Notes: generated from the letters alone by a model not told the origin. A stretch of DNA of 59,404 nt from Reticulitermes lucifugus (GCA_026260175.1 JAKCWW010001721.1:8101-67504), one strand, 5' to 3'. Numbered from the stretch's first letter, positions 12,658 to 28,000 are shown. A program made the numbers and translations.

Positions 12658-15600
12658 CTGAAGTCAACATGTATGGCTCTCAGAGAGCAGACAATTCTCT
12701 TTCAGATGAGGATTACTGTCTCCTGGGATGTGACATTGATGGGGTACCAATATTATGGACGAACATGCTGCCTCATATTTAGGGCAGCATGTTCCTATGG
12801 AATAATAGTCTCCACATACCAAACTGCACAGCATTAAGTTCAAGAAAACTGTAATCTTAATAGTCACTGCTGCTAGAATACACACAGAAAGAACGCGTGC
12901 GTGCGCGCGCGTGTGTGTGTGCATATGCACATGGGTGTAAGTGTAAAATAAGCTCAGAAAATGATTGCGAATGGTGAGTTGGTAAAGACTTTGACAGAGA
13001 CGGTTGCATCTTATTTCAAGGTGCTACTCAAGCATTTGCTCAAGAAAACCATGGAGAAACTCAATTAGGACAATCAGTACCATGGCTGAGAGTTGAGCAA
13101 TGTACCTTTCAAATGCAAATCTATAAAATTAATACTAATTCAACTGAGTACGTTTGAACAAAGATTATCTGCAGGATATACAGCATTGCTACTGATAGGC
13201 TCCACTGAGTCCGAACTCAGAAAACAAGTTCAAATACTGAGGAATACTCACCTCTCACATCCTGTGATGTGACAATTGGTCAGCTTGCCCTTGAGAGGGT
13301 TGAACTGTCCACTGGTGTTGAGGCGGTCTGGCTGCAGAATATACAGGTCTACACGCTTGTCACATGGCCGAGGCATTGTTCTGTTGTTTACAAGTGGTGA
13401 CGTTGGTGTGCTGGCGGGAAGGTGGTGCCTTGTCTGCGTCTCTGAAGTACTGCCACTATGGAGTACACGCCCATCATCCCGTGTCGAGTACTGGTCAAAA
13501 TTGTTGCTTTCGTAGTCATCTGAATAAACTGTACCTAAAGTTCAAGTAAAGACTGTACTGGCTAATTAACAGAACTTATTTTTTATTTATTTTTCTTAAG
13601 AAACTCGAAGAAACATGACACTAATAGTCACTTTGCCAATAAATATATTCCTCACCCCTTCATAAACCCCAATGTTTATTAATAGAGTAAAACACTGATT
13701 TTACGTTTTTGTGGGGACCACGTGAAATGGTGTAAAATTCGCGAAGGTAGAAAATCTGGGAAACATTGTTCTTATGGCCATGTAGCTGGGATCATACAAA
13801 AGTGTGTAAAATCGTGGAAGGCACATAATGCGGAAAAGTAATATAGAGGAGTCCTTGGTGAATTTTATATTCATCACTGAAGTTTGCTGTTCATCCAAAG
13901 AGTGATATACTTATTTTGGCACAAGTCTATACCGAGGGTTTGTAGTAACTATAGTAGCATTTTCTCATAAAAACTTGACCTTATGGTTCTTTTCTCCTCC
14001 AACAACAAATGATAAAATGGCATTGACAAATTCTAGACCAGAATTCTAGTTCAAAACATTTTAACCCACAAGTACAATAAGACTTCCCTGAATGAATTAG
14101 AACATTCGTTTTGATGGCTTTCTGAAAGGAAATGGCAGGCCACATGGTACCACTGATCTAGAATGTTATTGCTGCATCAGTCTGTTCGTACCCTGAGAAA
14201 GTATTCAAAGTGCACAAATTTATTTTATTCCCTAAGCTATGCAGAGTGTAACCACATGCAAGCTTGTGATATTCCATTATAAAAAATAACAACTCCTAAC
14301 ATCGCTACTTTTTTGTATTTTCTACCTTTTGACACAGTCATCCTGAATGAAAGAATGTCAATAGCTGGTCAGTTTATTTGTCATGACACAACACAGACAT
14401 CTATTTTATTAGATCAGAACACTGTAAAGGTTGATGTGCCTATACTTGCCATCATCACTGGCCAGGACCCAACTGGGAAACAGGTCCATCTGCATAGCAA
14501 ACCACGCCACACGACTGAACGCCCAGTGCAGGAGCCACCTAAACGGCTGCAATGGCTGCAACAGCAGGAACGTAATTTATTTTTATGCAAGTGGTAAAGT
14601 GCTGTAGTCCATAGCATTCTAACGCATTCTTTATGTGAAGTAAAGTGAAATGTCATAGTGGGTTACATATGTTCATATGGTAACAACATATCTGCACGTG
14701 ATGACAAATGGCACTCATCAGGTCTGTTAATGACACATGGTTGGTGACAGCCTTAGACCATTAACCCACTCCTTACTAACACTGTAAACCATTCTGTACA
14801 ACCAGCCATACCATATCCATGAGGACTTGTAAAGTTCATGCTTAAATTGTGCTATTAAGTACTTCATCTTGACATCAACAGGTGACAGCCTTATGCTCTA
14901 CTATCGTCTTTTGTTGACCAAGTACTACATTTTATTTATCTAATACACAGTGCTTATTGTGGTGGAACTGAATGGTGTGCAGCACATGCACTTTAGTTTT
15001 GTCAAGGAAGCAAGTTAGTTTAAACGGGCTAAAGATCATGTACTTTCTTCGCTAGTACCACGACCTTTGTTCTTGAAAAACAAAAACTGGACACATAACA
15101 CAGAGACAGAATAACATTATAATGTAAGAATGAAGACTTTCTGAAATTCAAATGTAGCTGAGGGTAAGCAGGGGGCCACTTAAAGAAGTCTTCAGGAGGT
15201 CAGAGACACCGCTGGGAAGATAATAAACTCAAATAACATATAATAATATTTATCTTAATGATAGTTATGATATTTTAACAGCTGTTATCTGCCAACTTAC
15301 CAAAATTAAGGAACCTACTTCAGAGGTGAGTATACTCACAAGGCAAGATTCCCAAACAGCAGAAAGATAATAAGCTGGTGAAGAGCCGGGACTAACAGCT
15401 TATAAGTTTTAACAGTGACAGTGTTAAAAGCAGAGCACCCAAGATGTGAAGGCAGCAGTAAAGGGATTTTGGAATATGACTTATGTTTCCATTACCCACT
15501 CTGTTGTGACATTAGTCACTTCATGTTTAGTCACCAGCCTGAGCAGATCAGTTAAACACATTCATTAGCAGATAAGGGACATTATTCGTCCTTCCCTGAT

Positions 15601-18600
15601 ATGACAGCACCACAACACACATTTACCGCTGGTCACAGTTTTCCTGTGTGCCAAACAGTTAGTAGAAGCAGGCACAGAACTACTACTCCTGTTAACACTA
15701 TCTGTACTGAAGCTGCTAATATCCAGTCACACAGTGATATGATCAAATGGCAATGTGTGAATCATCTGACATCTGTGGGGGAAGACAAGAACTGTCTTCT
15801 GCATTACAGCAGGAACTAATTCTTACTGTACATTAAAGTTTAATGGAGGACAGAAGATGCTGGGGGGGAATTGGAAGGAGGAAGTTGAGAAGGAGAAGAA
15901 GAAATATGAGCAAAACAATAAGATGAAGAAGAGATAAGACAGGGAAAAAGAACATAAAGGACAACAAAATGAGAAGATAGAGCAGAAAAACATGTAAGAA
16001 TATGAAGAACAAGATAGGCAATGTACGCATAACACTGTGGCGCATTTGAGTAACCAGTGTTGCAATGGAAATGCAACAATGCATTCTGAGTGTACTGCTG
16101 AGCTACATGTCACTGTCAACAGTAAGAAAATAATGAGTATTTCACAAAAACGCTTCTATGGCAGATTTTCATCACCAGCACGAATAAAACTTACTTAGGT
16201 CTTCACGTAAAGTGCCTGATATTTTTGTCCGATTTTTATCAAATCTGGAGTTTCTCAACAGATTTCGATAAAAGTACCCAATATCAAATTTCATGGGAAT
16301 TCGTCCAGTGGGAGCTGCACTGATATATGCGAACAGATAGACGGACATGATGAAGTTGATAGGAGCTTTTTGCAACTATGTGAACATGCTGACAAGCACA
16401 AGGAAACGAAAAGGAAAAGATAAAGAAGTTCAGAAGACAGACATGAAGCTGAGATAAAGACATCATGTAACACATAACAAATTAGTGTGGTCTTGTCCTG
16501 TGGTTAGATTAGTCTCAATACATCTTACTTACAGACAGTCTGGTAGCATCATCACTGTATGGAGACTTCTGGTCAAGGCAGGCCCCCTGGTAGTCATATA
16601 CAGCCACTTTCTTGTAGATGCGATCCTGTACAAGTGAGTCCATGATGGTTCCGTCAATCTGGCCAAAGAACTTTCCGGTATGATCCAAACTCTCGGATAG
16701 TATGATGAATCCATTGTTGTCAAGTACATAGCAATCCAGTTCTTCAGAAGCACATGTCTTCTTACAGCCTGTACACTATGGGAAGAATTATTTGTGTTAC
16801 TGTTTATATAAGTGACAGAGTGGAAAGATACACTCCAGTACAATGATCGAAGTGTTTATTGTGATTCTGCATCATTTACTGAACATGACACTGTATTTAT
16901 TTATTAGACACAAACTGACGGCTGACAGAATTAATTAATATTCTAAATACTAAGATTATGGTCTTCAGGGATGTGATACAATCTAATTTGGTACATGTAC
17001 ACTAACGTCTTGGAAGAACTTGCTGGTTCCATTTTCAGGGCAGAAATGTGGGCAGCAGATTGAACATTGGTACTCATCTACCAAACTACAACACCACACC
17101 CAAATACAAAAATTCTGAAACTCACTGCAATCAGAACCTCCATCTCACAAAGCAGAAATATTGCACTGCATAACCCACTCTGCATGGGACAGGATAGCGT
17201 AGTCGGTGTAGCGACTCGCTACGGGCTGGACGATCCAGGGATCGAATCCCAGTGGGGGAAGACTTTTCGCACCCGTCCAGACTGGCCCTGGGGCCCACCC
17301 AGCCTACTATGTAAGGGGTACTGGGTCATTCCTGGGGGTAAAGTGGCCGGAGTGTGGCTTTAACCACCCACCCCCCACCTAGCACCGAGGTTAAAAAGAA
17401 AGAGTAGAGCTATACCTCTACTCCCTCTCTGTGCCATCATGGCAAGTTATAGGGTGAAATTTACCTTATAATCCACTCTGCACTGTGGGATAATTTCCAA
17501 GCAGCTGACAGTCCCTGACACTGGTTGCTACACCTGACTCCTCAGGATAGGGAATAGTGGCATGTGTTGTGGCCACTTAAATGAAACTGCAGGTTCCATA
17601 AAAGAGAGGGAGTATCTTGATTATTTGAGCGACTAATAACTTCAGATTCTGTTCTTCTGGGATATGATGCTGTGTCACTGGTTAATCAAATCCCAACGTT
17701 TCAAGATAACATAGCGTTCTCAACTTCAAAGGTCAGAATTCTCTAAATCTATGTAGTGAAGTCCTTCATGAGAAGCCATTAGTCTGTGAGTGGTGGGGTT
17801 TCTGCAGTGGCATATATCACTTACAAATTATTTCTATTTTTTATTTGCCCCTCATCAACTCAGTAGCCAAAAATATATTCTTAGGTACAAAAAATATTGG
17901 AGGGGCATTTGCCCCCCCCCCCGGCAAACCCCAAATTATGCTATGAATCAGCAGATGGCAGTACTTGATTGGTGAATGCACCAAATGATCGACATGGTAT
18001 TGTGTGAACACCCAACCACGGAAGAAACAAAGAACACGTGTCTGTCATTTCTTGCCATGAAATTACTGAAAAAAATGTGCAATGGAAATGAACGTCAGAT
18101 GGTAGCACTTGCTTGGTAAAGGCCTGTTATATGCACAGAAATAACCACTGCAGCATTTGGTTGACAATAACCACAGAAACTAGGAAAAAGTATGCCTCAC
18201 TCATACATTCCATCTGACCATAGTGGAAAATGTACAGTGTTGATAATGTATAAGCAGATTTCCAGAAATAGTTAATTATGGGTACAAATTTACCATTTAC
18301 TTACCTTCACCACTACACTGACTCCCACTACCTATTACAGTTGCTATTAAAGTTGCTGAGGGCTTACTTACTGTTGAAGTAATGTTCAGGAAGTGAGAAG
18401 CAAGGCTGGCATGTTGGATCTGCAGTCCAACTACTGCCGCTGGTGCATGGTGACCCTTGTGTTCCACGAAAACAGCATGTGTGGCAGTAACCAGAGGCTT
18501 ACTGCTTGATGCTGCATCAAATGGCACTGAGAAAACAAAGCTCTCTGGCTCAATGCCATGTTGGTCCACTGCCCTTTTGTACCACACTTCATCTATCGCC

Positions 18601-21600
18601 CGCCGGTTCATCTCACTGAAGTGCCTACAAGCAAAGTGTCAAAGTTTCCAACTGGTAACCAGTTACTACTAATAACACTGCAGAAAAGCATTCTAATTAT
18701 CTGCAAGTTTTGAGGTTTTTATGCTGGTAAGTATTAAGATACGGTCTCGTGAGATGTGATATCATGTCTATCATGAAGATGGGAGCAGCAGGTTCCTAAG
18801 AAACATTGGTGCACATCCACAAAACTAGATGACACCACATCCAAGAAAACTGTAACCCTAATATTCACTGTTATGAAAATCTTATACAGGGTGTGAAAAA
18901 CTATACAGTGAGGAATTTCATGACTTGTGTCCTTCATGTGATCTTAGTGTGGTTGTATCAAGGAGCAGATGTGCAGGACATGTAGCTTGCACAGGGAAGA
19001 TAAAAAATACATACAAAATTTTATTTATAGAATCTCAATGGATGAAATAAGCTAATCAGCCCTATGTGTAGATTTAAGGACAATAATAAAATATACCTCA
19101 CAAAGGCAAGGTCTAAAGCTGTGACCTAAATACAAATTGTTCACACAAGATCCCATGGCTGCCTTTCATAAGCTCTGGATAGAACCACAACACACATCCT
19201 CTACCCTTACTCCCACTGCAAGACCCACATATTGCACCATATCTTCCTGGCATTTAACTTACCCTGAAGATGGTGAATGCAATGTATACCAAACCTCTAG
19301 AACAGCATGCAACACACAGTGTTGCTAAACACCGAAAACCAAGTTACACACTACATAGAGGCTGTGAAAATGTAATGATGAGAATGGCATAGAAACCTTG
19401 GGGTCCATAAAAGTACAGAATTTCTTGAGAAACTGAGCATTTACAAACCTTTGAAGGACCCAGCAACATGGCATGTGTTAATGTGTTATGTGATATCAAA
19501 AACATGGCTAAGTCATGGGCTAAATAAAGCTGCTCACATTTTATAACCGATGGCAAATAAAGACTCTCCTATACAAATTTCAAGAAGTTGATAAAGGATA
19601 TGAAAATGACTCACGGTGGTGGTTGTCCGTCATCTCCCACGGGACGTTGAGCATGATCTTGCCATCTCAAAAGCCCACTGTGCGTTGCTATGAATGACAG
19701 AGTCACTCCGAACATTTGGTACCCTTGTCTGTAAAGACAGAACATTATTAGGATCCGGAACAATGCCACCGATAGCTGGGAGGCCACCTCCACCACCAAC
19801 AATAAAAATCCAATACAGGAAGTCTGTAAGCAAAGCAAGAGCAACAAAACATGTGCAGACTTCCTCCTTTATCCTAAAGTATGTTAGTTCTTGACAAACT
19901 GGTGCTATTGCCAGTTCAAAGGAATATTCTGGTAAAAGGAAAAGAGGGAAGATGGAAAATCAGAAACAGTCCACAAACATGAAAGAGTTACATTGTTTTT
20001 CAGATATTAACGTTCTGAAACCTGAAGTTTATCTAAGCAGTAATTAAAAATTCAGTTTCTACCACTGTGGCTCCATTACTAAGACCAACTGGCTGACACT
20101 GTATACAAAAAAAATTTGCTGCTTATTGTGAGAAATACATGAAACACACAAATAAATAGCATGGGCAAAATACAGTTCTTATACAAATCCAAAACAAATG
20201 CTGTGAGAAATATCAAAGACAATAACACAGAACACCAATAGTAGATACAAGCACAGAACTGTAGATGTGTATATGCTTTTGACAGTCTGTGATGACAGCT
20301 ACAAATTCATTACTGAGGTATGTCCCAAATGGTTTATAAATTTCTTCAGATATAAATAAGGTAGAATAGAAGCCTGCCTGAGGATAATTACTGGACACCT
20401 AGCTCAAACAGAAAACCACATGAGAGGTTCAACAGAAAACTAATCATGGTGCCACAGGCTTTAAATTTTATTGGTAGATTATGACACATCCTGTGTGCAA
20501 TATGGATCACTTCCCCTGCACAAGTTTTGTATTCTCTGGTGTCTGTAGAAAGTAAGGAACCCTACTGAACAATGGAAAGCGTGACTGGTAACCGAGAGCT
20601 TGACTGGTGTTTCTTGAGTGGGTTCATGGTTTGGTGCTTGTAATGGGGACTCCATGTGACTCACTCCAACAGATCTCTGGTAATTGCCCTTAGACAGGTT
20701 TCCACTTCAAGATTTAATAAACTATTTCATTTCATCACAGACTGTCCAAGATGTCAGTGAACAGCAAAGATTAAAAGATTTCTGTACTATCCTCTTGGAT
20801 GTGACTCTATAGTTTGCTGGACAGGTACAAATGATTTGGAAGGATGGCTGACTCCATCCACTCTTCCACTCTAAAGATGGTGGCAGTAAGTTCCTCTGAA
20901 ATGCTTGTAAAAAACCAATCTAACAAACTACACTGAGTCACATCCCAGAAGATAGTAATCTGTGTGGTTTCTGCTGTAAAAAACTCAAATCACACATTTC
21001 AGTTACAGATGTGCACAAATGAAGGTGACACAAAGTAATATAGCTGCACAATATACCATAATTAAAACAACACTAAGAAGATGTATGCCACTTCATACTG
21101 TTCACAACTACAAGTACTTGGAATAATTTTTGGTTGTCTTAGTATTACTTTCATCATCAAACATAAATATAATGTGATCAAACCATTCTAAACTCCTGTG
21201 ACTTGACTCTATTACAGTACACACAAGTATTACTCGGGTTATGGACCGTGTCCAATCACCAGTATTCCATACAGAACATAATGTTTCAGAAACAGGATTT
21301 GGTTATGTTTTCAGGTGCCAGAAATTCATTGTTTATAATAAACTCAGCTGCGTGTCTCCCCACCTTTTCATTTGCGGATGGAAATAGATCCAGTTTCCAA
21401 AACATAATTTCTGTTTAAAATAGTAAATGATGTACAAAGTCCAGAAACCCAGCAATACTAACATTCATTCATTCATTCATTAGATAATTTAGTAAGGAAA
21501 AGTAAATGGCGTCTGCCCTCAGTAAGTACGAAAGTACTGGAGATGATATTTCCACGATAAAAATAAATTTTAAACTTGAACTTATTTTCTTTCACTAAAC

Positions 21601-22027
21601 CAACTAAATGCACATACAGCATATACAATAGTATAGTCTTTTATCACTTCAACATGTTTTGGCACTACTGTGCCACCTTCAGGGAGTTCTTACACAAAGT
21701 TTTAAAACTAGCTAAATTAAGACAGATTACATTTGTAATATTTTTATAAATAGCATTTCGAAGTTAAGTTCAATTTGCAGGGTGATGACGTACATACATA
21801 CATACATGCATACATAGTCTGTACCACATTACAGCAATATTATGTGCACATTGTATTACTTTGACAGTTATCATAGACCTAATAAAAATATAAAATTTGG
21901 TTGAAATTCTGCCATGACGTATCGAGAAATAGAATTTTAACCAAAATTTTATATTTTTATTTGGTCTATGATAACTGTCAAACTAATACAATGTACACAT
22001 AATATTGCTGTAATGTGGTACAGACTC

Positions 22028-22060
<33 letters not shown>

Positions 22061-25000
22061 CACCACCCTGTAAATTGAATTTTACTGTGAAATGCTATAC
22101 ATGCAGATATGACGAAGGTAATCTGTCACAGTTTAGCTAGTTTTAAAACTTGGTGTAAGAACTCCCTGAAGACAGCACAGTAGTGCCGAAACATGTTGAA
22201 GTGATAAAAGATTATACCACTGTGTATATTGTATGTGCATTTAGTTGGTTTAATAAAAGAAAATAAACTGATTAGCAAGCAATTTCAAATTAAAATTTTG
22301 AATTATATTAAGATTACAATCTTTTGGGGTGAGGTGTCACATATTCTGTCATAGAGGTATAAAAGCTTTGGAGGAACTTCCTGCCTCTATTGTCATTGCC
22401 GCAGAGGAAACTGTATGGGGAAAACATGGTACATGGCATACAGAAAGGTGGACTGGGACCAGGGCTGTGAAAAGCAACATGATCAATGTCAAAGGGGTCA
22501 CGACTAGACTGCAGACCAAGCAACTCTCGGGAGTGAAGTAGAAGAAGCTCATTAGGCTCTGAGCCTTTCACTGTTCCTTCTGATGAGGACAGATTGGCTG
22601 CAGGTGTCTCTACGACTAGACTGCAGACCAAGCAACTCTCAGGAGTGAAGCGGAAGAAGCTCATTAGGCTCTGAGCCTTTCACTGTTCCTTCTGATGAGG
22701 TCAGATTGGCTGCAGGTGTCTCTACAACTAGACTGCAGACCAAGCGACGCTCGGGAGCGAAGCGGAAGAAGCTCATTAGGCTCTGAGCCTTTCACTGTTC
22801 CTTCTGATGAGGTCAGATTGGCTGCAGGTGTCTCTACAACTAGATTGCAGACCAAGCGACTCTCGGGAGTGAAGCGGAAGAAGCTCATTAGACTCTGAGC
22901 CTTTCACTATTCCTTCTGATGAGGTCAGATTGGCTGCAGGTGTCTTTACGACTAGACTGCAGATCAAGCGACTCTCGGGAGCAAAGCGGAAGAAGCTCAT
23001 TAGGCTCGAGCCTTTCACTGTTCCTTCTGATGAGGACAGATTGGCTGCAGGTGTCTTTATGACTAGACTGCAGACCAAGCGACTCTCGGGAGCGCAGTGG
23101 AAGAAGCTCATTAAACCTAAGAAAACGAAGGAGGGAACCTGGACAGTTGAAAAACCTACAGGCAAGACTCCTTCTCAAGATATGGCCTTTTTGATGGAGA
23201 TCCGACCTGCAGATTTTGCAGGTCAGAGACTGAAACTGCGCACCATATTATTTGTCCTTGCGAGGCGCTGGCTCGTCAACGTTATAAGTTCTTTGGGAAA
23301 CTGTTTGTTGAACCAAAGGATAAAAGCATGGCCTTATTGAAAGACATGTGTCTCTTTCTTAGAGGCACAGGGCTAATGAACCAATGCTAATTGGAATACT
23401 AAGGGCTAGCACAATAAGCCTAAGGCTGCAGTGCATCCGGAGCTTTTGCTGACAGGCCCTTTGGAAGAAGAACAAGAATGTCAAAGGGGAGAACATTAAA
23501 AGGTAAGGGAGCAATAAATGTGGGTAGAAGAAGAAAAATAAAATAATATAAAATAAATCATAGGAGAAGGAAGCAGGAAAAAAAGGGAGGACACAGCGGT
23601 ACTGTAAAGCAATGTTTCTAGAGAGCCGAATAAATGTGGGAAAATTAAGAACCATATGATGACAAAGGGTGGGTAAAAGGGTGAAAATGAAATGAAATTA
23701 TATAATTAAATAAATACTAGTAAGAAATACAGGGGAAAGAAAAAAGCTGTTTTAAAAGGGAGGATGCCTAAGGGGAAACTGGAATTGTAACACGCACCAC
23801 AGTAACATCAGGTCTCATCCTACGAATGGCACGATTATCATTTGCACCTTCTGGCACTGAGTCACACGAACATGGCAAAGTCTATGTTAAACAATGCCAA
23901 CAGTCAACAACAAAAAAATGTCTATTTCAGCAGTCATGTAAGAATTCAACTTGTCAGATTATATAATCTTGCACTGGAGAATTAAAAATTAGTACAAGCA
24001 CACACAATATCACATATACAGTATACATTAAGTTTACTTACTAGCCCTAATTTTTTACTAATAGTGCATTTATTTAGTATGAAGAATGGTATCAACATTA
24101 TCACAGCCTATGAGCAAGTGGAAAATCTGTTACTAAGTCTGAGATCAAACCAAATATCATGTTTCACACACGGATACTGTTGTTGTGCACTACTGGAAGC
24201 AGTTACCAACATATCCTGTATATGGATTTTATTGGAATGCAAAATAAACTAAATTAAACTACACTATCATCCATAAAACCTCAATTTCAATATTCTTTAA
24301 ATAATGTCATGAACAAAAACTGATTACATTAGAGTTTGAATCCTAAAAGCAGCTCTATACAAATTCCTGTAATAAAAGATGAACAACATTTTCCTCACAA
24401 ACTACATTTTAAGATCATAAACTCATAACAGTCAACAGTTCCACAACTACAATAGATAAAAAACCATCAGGTGTCACTTCTGTGGCTAAGCAGTAAGAAG
24501 GCTTCAGCTCATTTGAAATTGGCTGGAATAAACCTGCAGATTAGTGTGAAAGAGACGTATAAAATGTACATGAAATATATGCAAAGAATTGTAATAAAAT
24601 TTCATGAAAACTAGAAATTTAAAATTAGAGAATGTAGTGCATTAAATTTCAAATCACACTTTACTTACCAGTTCTTCTGGATTGCTTTACATATTAGTTT
24701 AACAAAGAAATAATCAATGTGTATGTGTACATAAACAGAAAAGGTCTTACTAATTTATCATCAGCTGCCTGCTGAATGTATCATCAACAAAAATTATTGT
24801 CTTTTATATGGACATACTGTTTGTATGTAGATGTGTTATGATTTTTTCCTATATTTATGCAGCATTTAATAACATAGATATTGCACAGTCTGTCCAAATG
24901 AGCAGTACAAAATGTCAGCATTAGAGAAGGTAGGATAGAGACTCATATGATAGTTATTTAGAATTCTTCTTTGTGTTTTCCCATTTTCATAGTTTCCTGT

Positions 25001-28000
25001 TCTTTACTCCATAATTATTAACCAAACCAGTATCCTTCCTTCTGTTCAAAAGTTATAAGTAGACACAGACTCTCATATGGATATGTGAAAGGCCATAATA
25101 TTATATTTCCTTACAGTGATTATGGTCTACTAGAATTATGCCACGCAGCACCAGTGTTTCAGAGGAACGTGCGGTCTGTATCTCCAGCAAAGACAGACAC
25201 AGAAGGGGCCTCTCAAACCCTGGTACCAATCTATCAGACTACACAATATCATATCTCAGAAGACTGCAGTGTTAATATGCACTGCCACACAAACATTAAA
25301 TCTCACATTTCCTTACAAAGTGAGGAAAGTAGCATAAAATCCTGTCTGAGACATGCATGTGTCCTAATAATAACTTCTGAACAAACTGACTGATTTCTGA
25401 GAAATAATTTCATATTTCATCAGATGAGTACCCAATATTTGTGCCAATGTTTCAACACTGCTGATAAATCATTAACAGTATTCTGTACTTTCTGCCATTT
25501 GTATAACACCCTTTAATGTTGACTCTATAACAAATTTTGTGTTAATTTCTCCCTTCTTTTTATGAACTTGACTAAGACGTGGTACATAAATATGATATTT
25601 TATGACATGTGGTCTCAAGTAAATAACGTTATAGAATAAGAATTGTTTGAAAACAAATTATTCCCAAAACAATGAGTATAAGGTGATTTATTTAATAACA
25701 CTGCATGACATGTTAAGCTTATGATTAATTAAGATCATCAGTGTTAATTTGTCTGTAATCATTCACAACGCATGTTGTATAAAGTTCACCCTAGAACAGG
25801 CCATGAAGGCCCAGTGGGTGAGTAGAGGTATGGCTCTACTTTCTCTTTAACCTCGGCGTTAGATGGTGGTGGTGGTTAACACCACGCCCCGGCCGCTTTA
25901 CCCGCGGGAATGACTTGGTACCCACTGCATAAGAGGCTGGGGGGGAGGGGTCAGGGCCAACCTGGACAGGTGCGGAAAACCTCGCCCCCACAGGCATTCG
26001 AACCCCGGACCGTCCAGCCAATAGCGAGTCACTATACCGACTACACTATCCCGGTCCATGAAGAGTGGGACTCTGCACCACAAGACCATGGTATTAAAGC
26101 TGGTTTTCCTCTGCATTTCTTTCGTTTCCTGCTGTTAATCATCATTCCACCATTGTTCCATAATCACCTAACACGTCTCCATAAGATGTGCAACAACCCT
26201 GACCAAGCAGCACATTATTTACGACTTTAGACTTATCTCTGACATGGCACTTGAGAGGTTACAGAGTAGGGAAGGTTAAGTTTTAGTACCTTCCGTCCAA
26301 ACATTGTTCCTGGTCATGTTTATAAATCACATAAGTAATGAAGTTGCACTGCTCATCTGCATAGACCACAAAACAACAAGTGCTAGATGCAAGTGCAATT
26401 GCTTATGCTTAATTACATGCTAACTAAGGACCTTCGCTATACATTACCTGTGCAATAGTGCCATCAGCATGGCTAATGGGCTATTGGTTGGGTGAAAACA
26501 GGACGCAATGACACAGTTAGTGGTGCAGCACAAGACACAGACAACAGAATATCGTCATATCATCGGTCTCCAGCACACAATCGCCAGGCCTTGCATTTCA
26601 CTGTCAACACTCAACTCAACATGTGTATATATGGACTATATACGCATTCTGAAAGTCTGGGTACATGACCCTTCCCAGTACAGTGAATGGAGAATGAATG
26701 AGATAAATAGCTGTGCCTAAGCATGTATGGGGATATGAAGGTAAAGCTCCACAGATCGCTGATTTTAGGCTTTCACAGTGATGCAGATTATGTTTCTAGG
26801 TAATCACACCATGTGGAAGTGAGATGTGCTGTTAATTTTTTGGAGCAACATGCTGTCTCCAGCTTCAGCATCGAAGTGTTTGGGGTGAGTATGGGCAAAG
26901 TGACAAGACAGTATTTCTTTCTCAAGTGTGTTATTTAACAATGCTCTCAAATTATAAGTTTAGACAGTGTAACAACCTTGGCAGTTTATGGAGAATTTCT
27001 ACCTCAATAAATTGGTCCTGTGTATCCGTTTGCATAGGAGATTCTCCAGAAATATTTTCAGTAGTGCTGAAAAATAATCTGATGCCATATTCAGAAATGT
27101 AATAGAGTGTAGTTCTCAACCAATCACCGTGAAAGCCTACAGACTTAAACTGCACAAATGTTTGACAGCTCCAAGCAAGACCTTGCTTATACTCACAACA
27201 TGCAAAATTCCCTTCTGAAACTCAACTGTTTATATTCTGAAAGAATATAATGAAATGCTTGTAAAGTGGTGTAGTATAGTTTCATATTCTGAGTTACTTT
27301 TCAAGGACTTTTAGGTAAGGCAGAAGGTAAATTTATGCCCACGACTAAATACCAAGGCATGGATGTGTAAGTGTGGGCATGGAGGTAAAGTGCCATGTAT
27401 TCTACACCCCAGCACTATGAAGGCAAGTTGGTCATCTTCATGCTGTGGCCATGTAACACCAGGGCAAAAGCTCCTGTACCCATGGGACAAGAAGCTGGGT
27501 GGGCCTCAGAGATGACCTGGGCTCACTAGTGTAAATGTGTCCTGTGCACAATATAAAGGCATATGGGTGAAGTAGAGGTCTAGCTCCTCTCATTCTTAAC
27601 CTCAGCATTAGACAGAGGTAACAGATAAGCTTCATGCTTCTGCTGCTTTACTCCCAGAAGGAGACCCCAGTACCCACTGAACAGGATGCTGAGTGGGATC
27701 CAGAGCCGGTCTGGACATTTCGGAGACAGGACAAGCTCTTTTTCCTGTCACAAATTAAACCTTTCTTCCTAGACACAGTGGTGAAGGGAAAAATACAGTG
27801 TCCTTACTGGCAAGCAAAGCCCAGTGTTATAGCCCACATCCAGTCACTACAATGTCTCAGCTATGGCAGGTCTTCACATTTATCAATTTCTTTTGCAAAA
27901 CAATGCCCTGTTTGCTAAAGTAAAAGCAAATGTAAAGTGTCACCTATTACCAAATATCACACCATGAATATGTATATGATGCAAGAAGGTATAGCCAAAG

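Larger units (their letters stand above)
21581..22270. repeat. Foldback element FB1 (about 0.69 kb inverted repeat)
   Basis: The left arm starts CTTATTTTCTTTCACTAAAC and the right arm ends with its near-complement (GTTTAATAAAAGAAAATAAAC). The arms extend through the centre: the two TTTTATATTT-type blocks around 21,890 and 21,950 also pair. A CATA/TGTG microsatellite is present in both arms. Each arm carries a hammerhead-like motif. Confidence 0.75.

Noticed and set aside
13276..13549. Two plus-strand ORFs
   Set aside because: Shadows of alpha-2/delta exon p.
15823..16119. Overlapping hydrophobic ORFs of 79-98 codons on the minus strand
   Set aside because: They are the complement of a GA-rich low-complexity tract; three frames are open at once and none has conserved features.
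22501..23112. CRISPR-like array
   Set aside because: Units are contiguous 112-bp repeats without unique spacers, in a eukaryotic genome.
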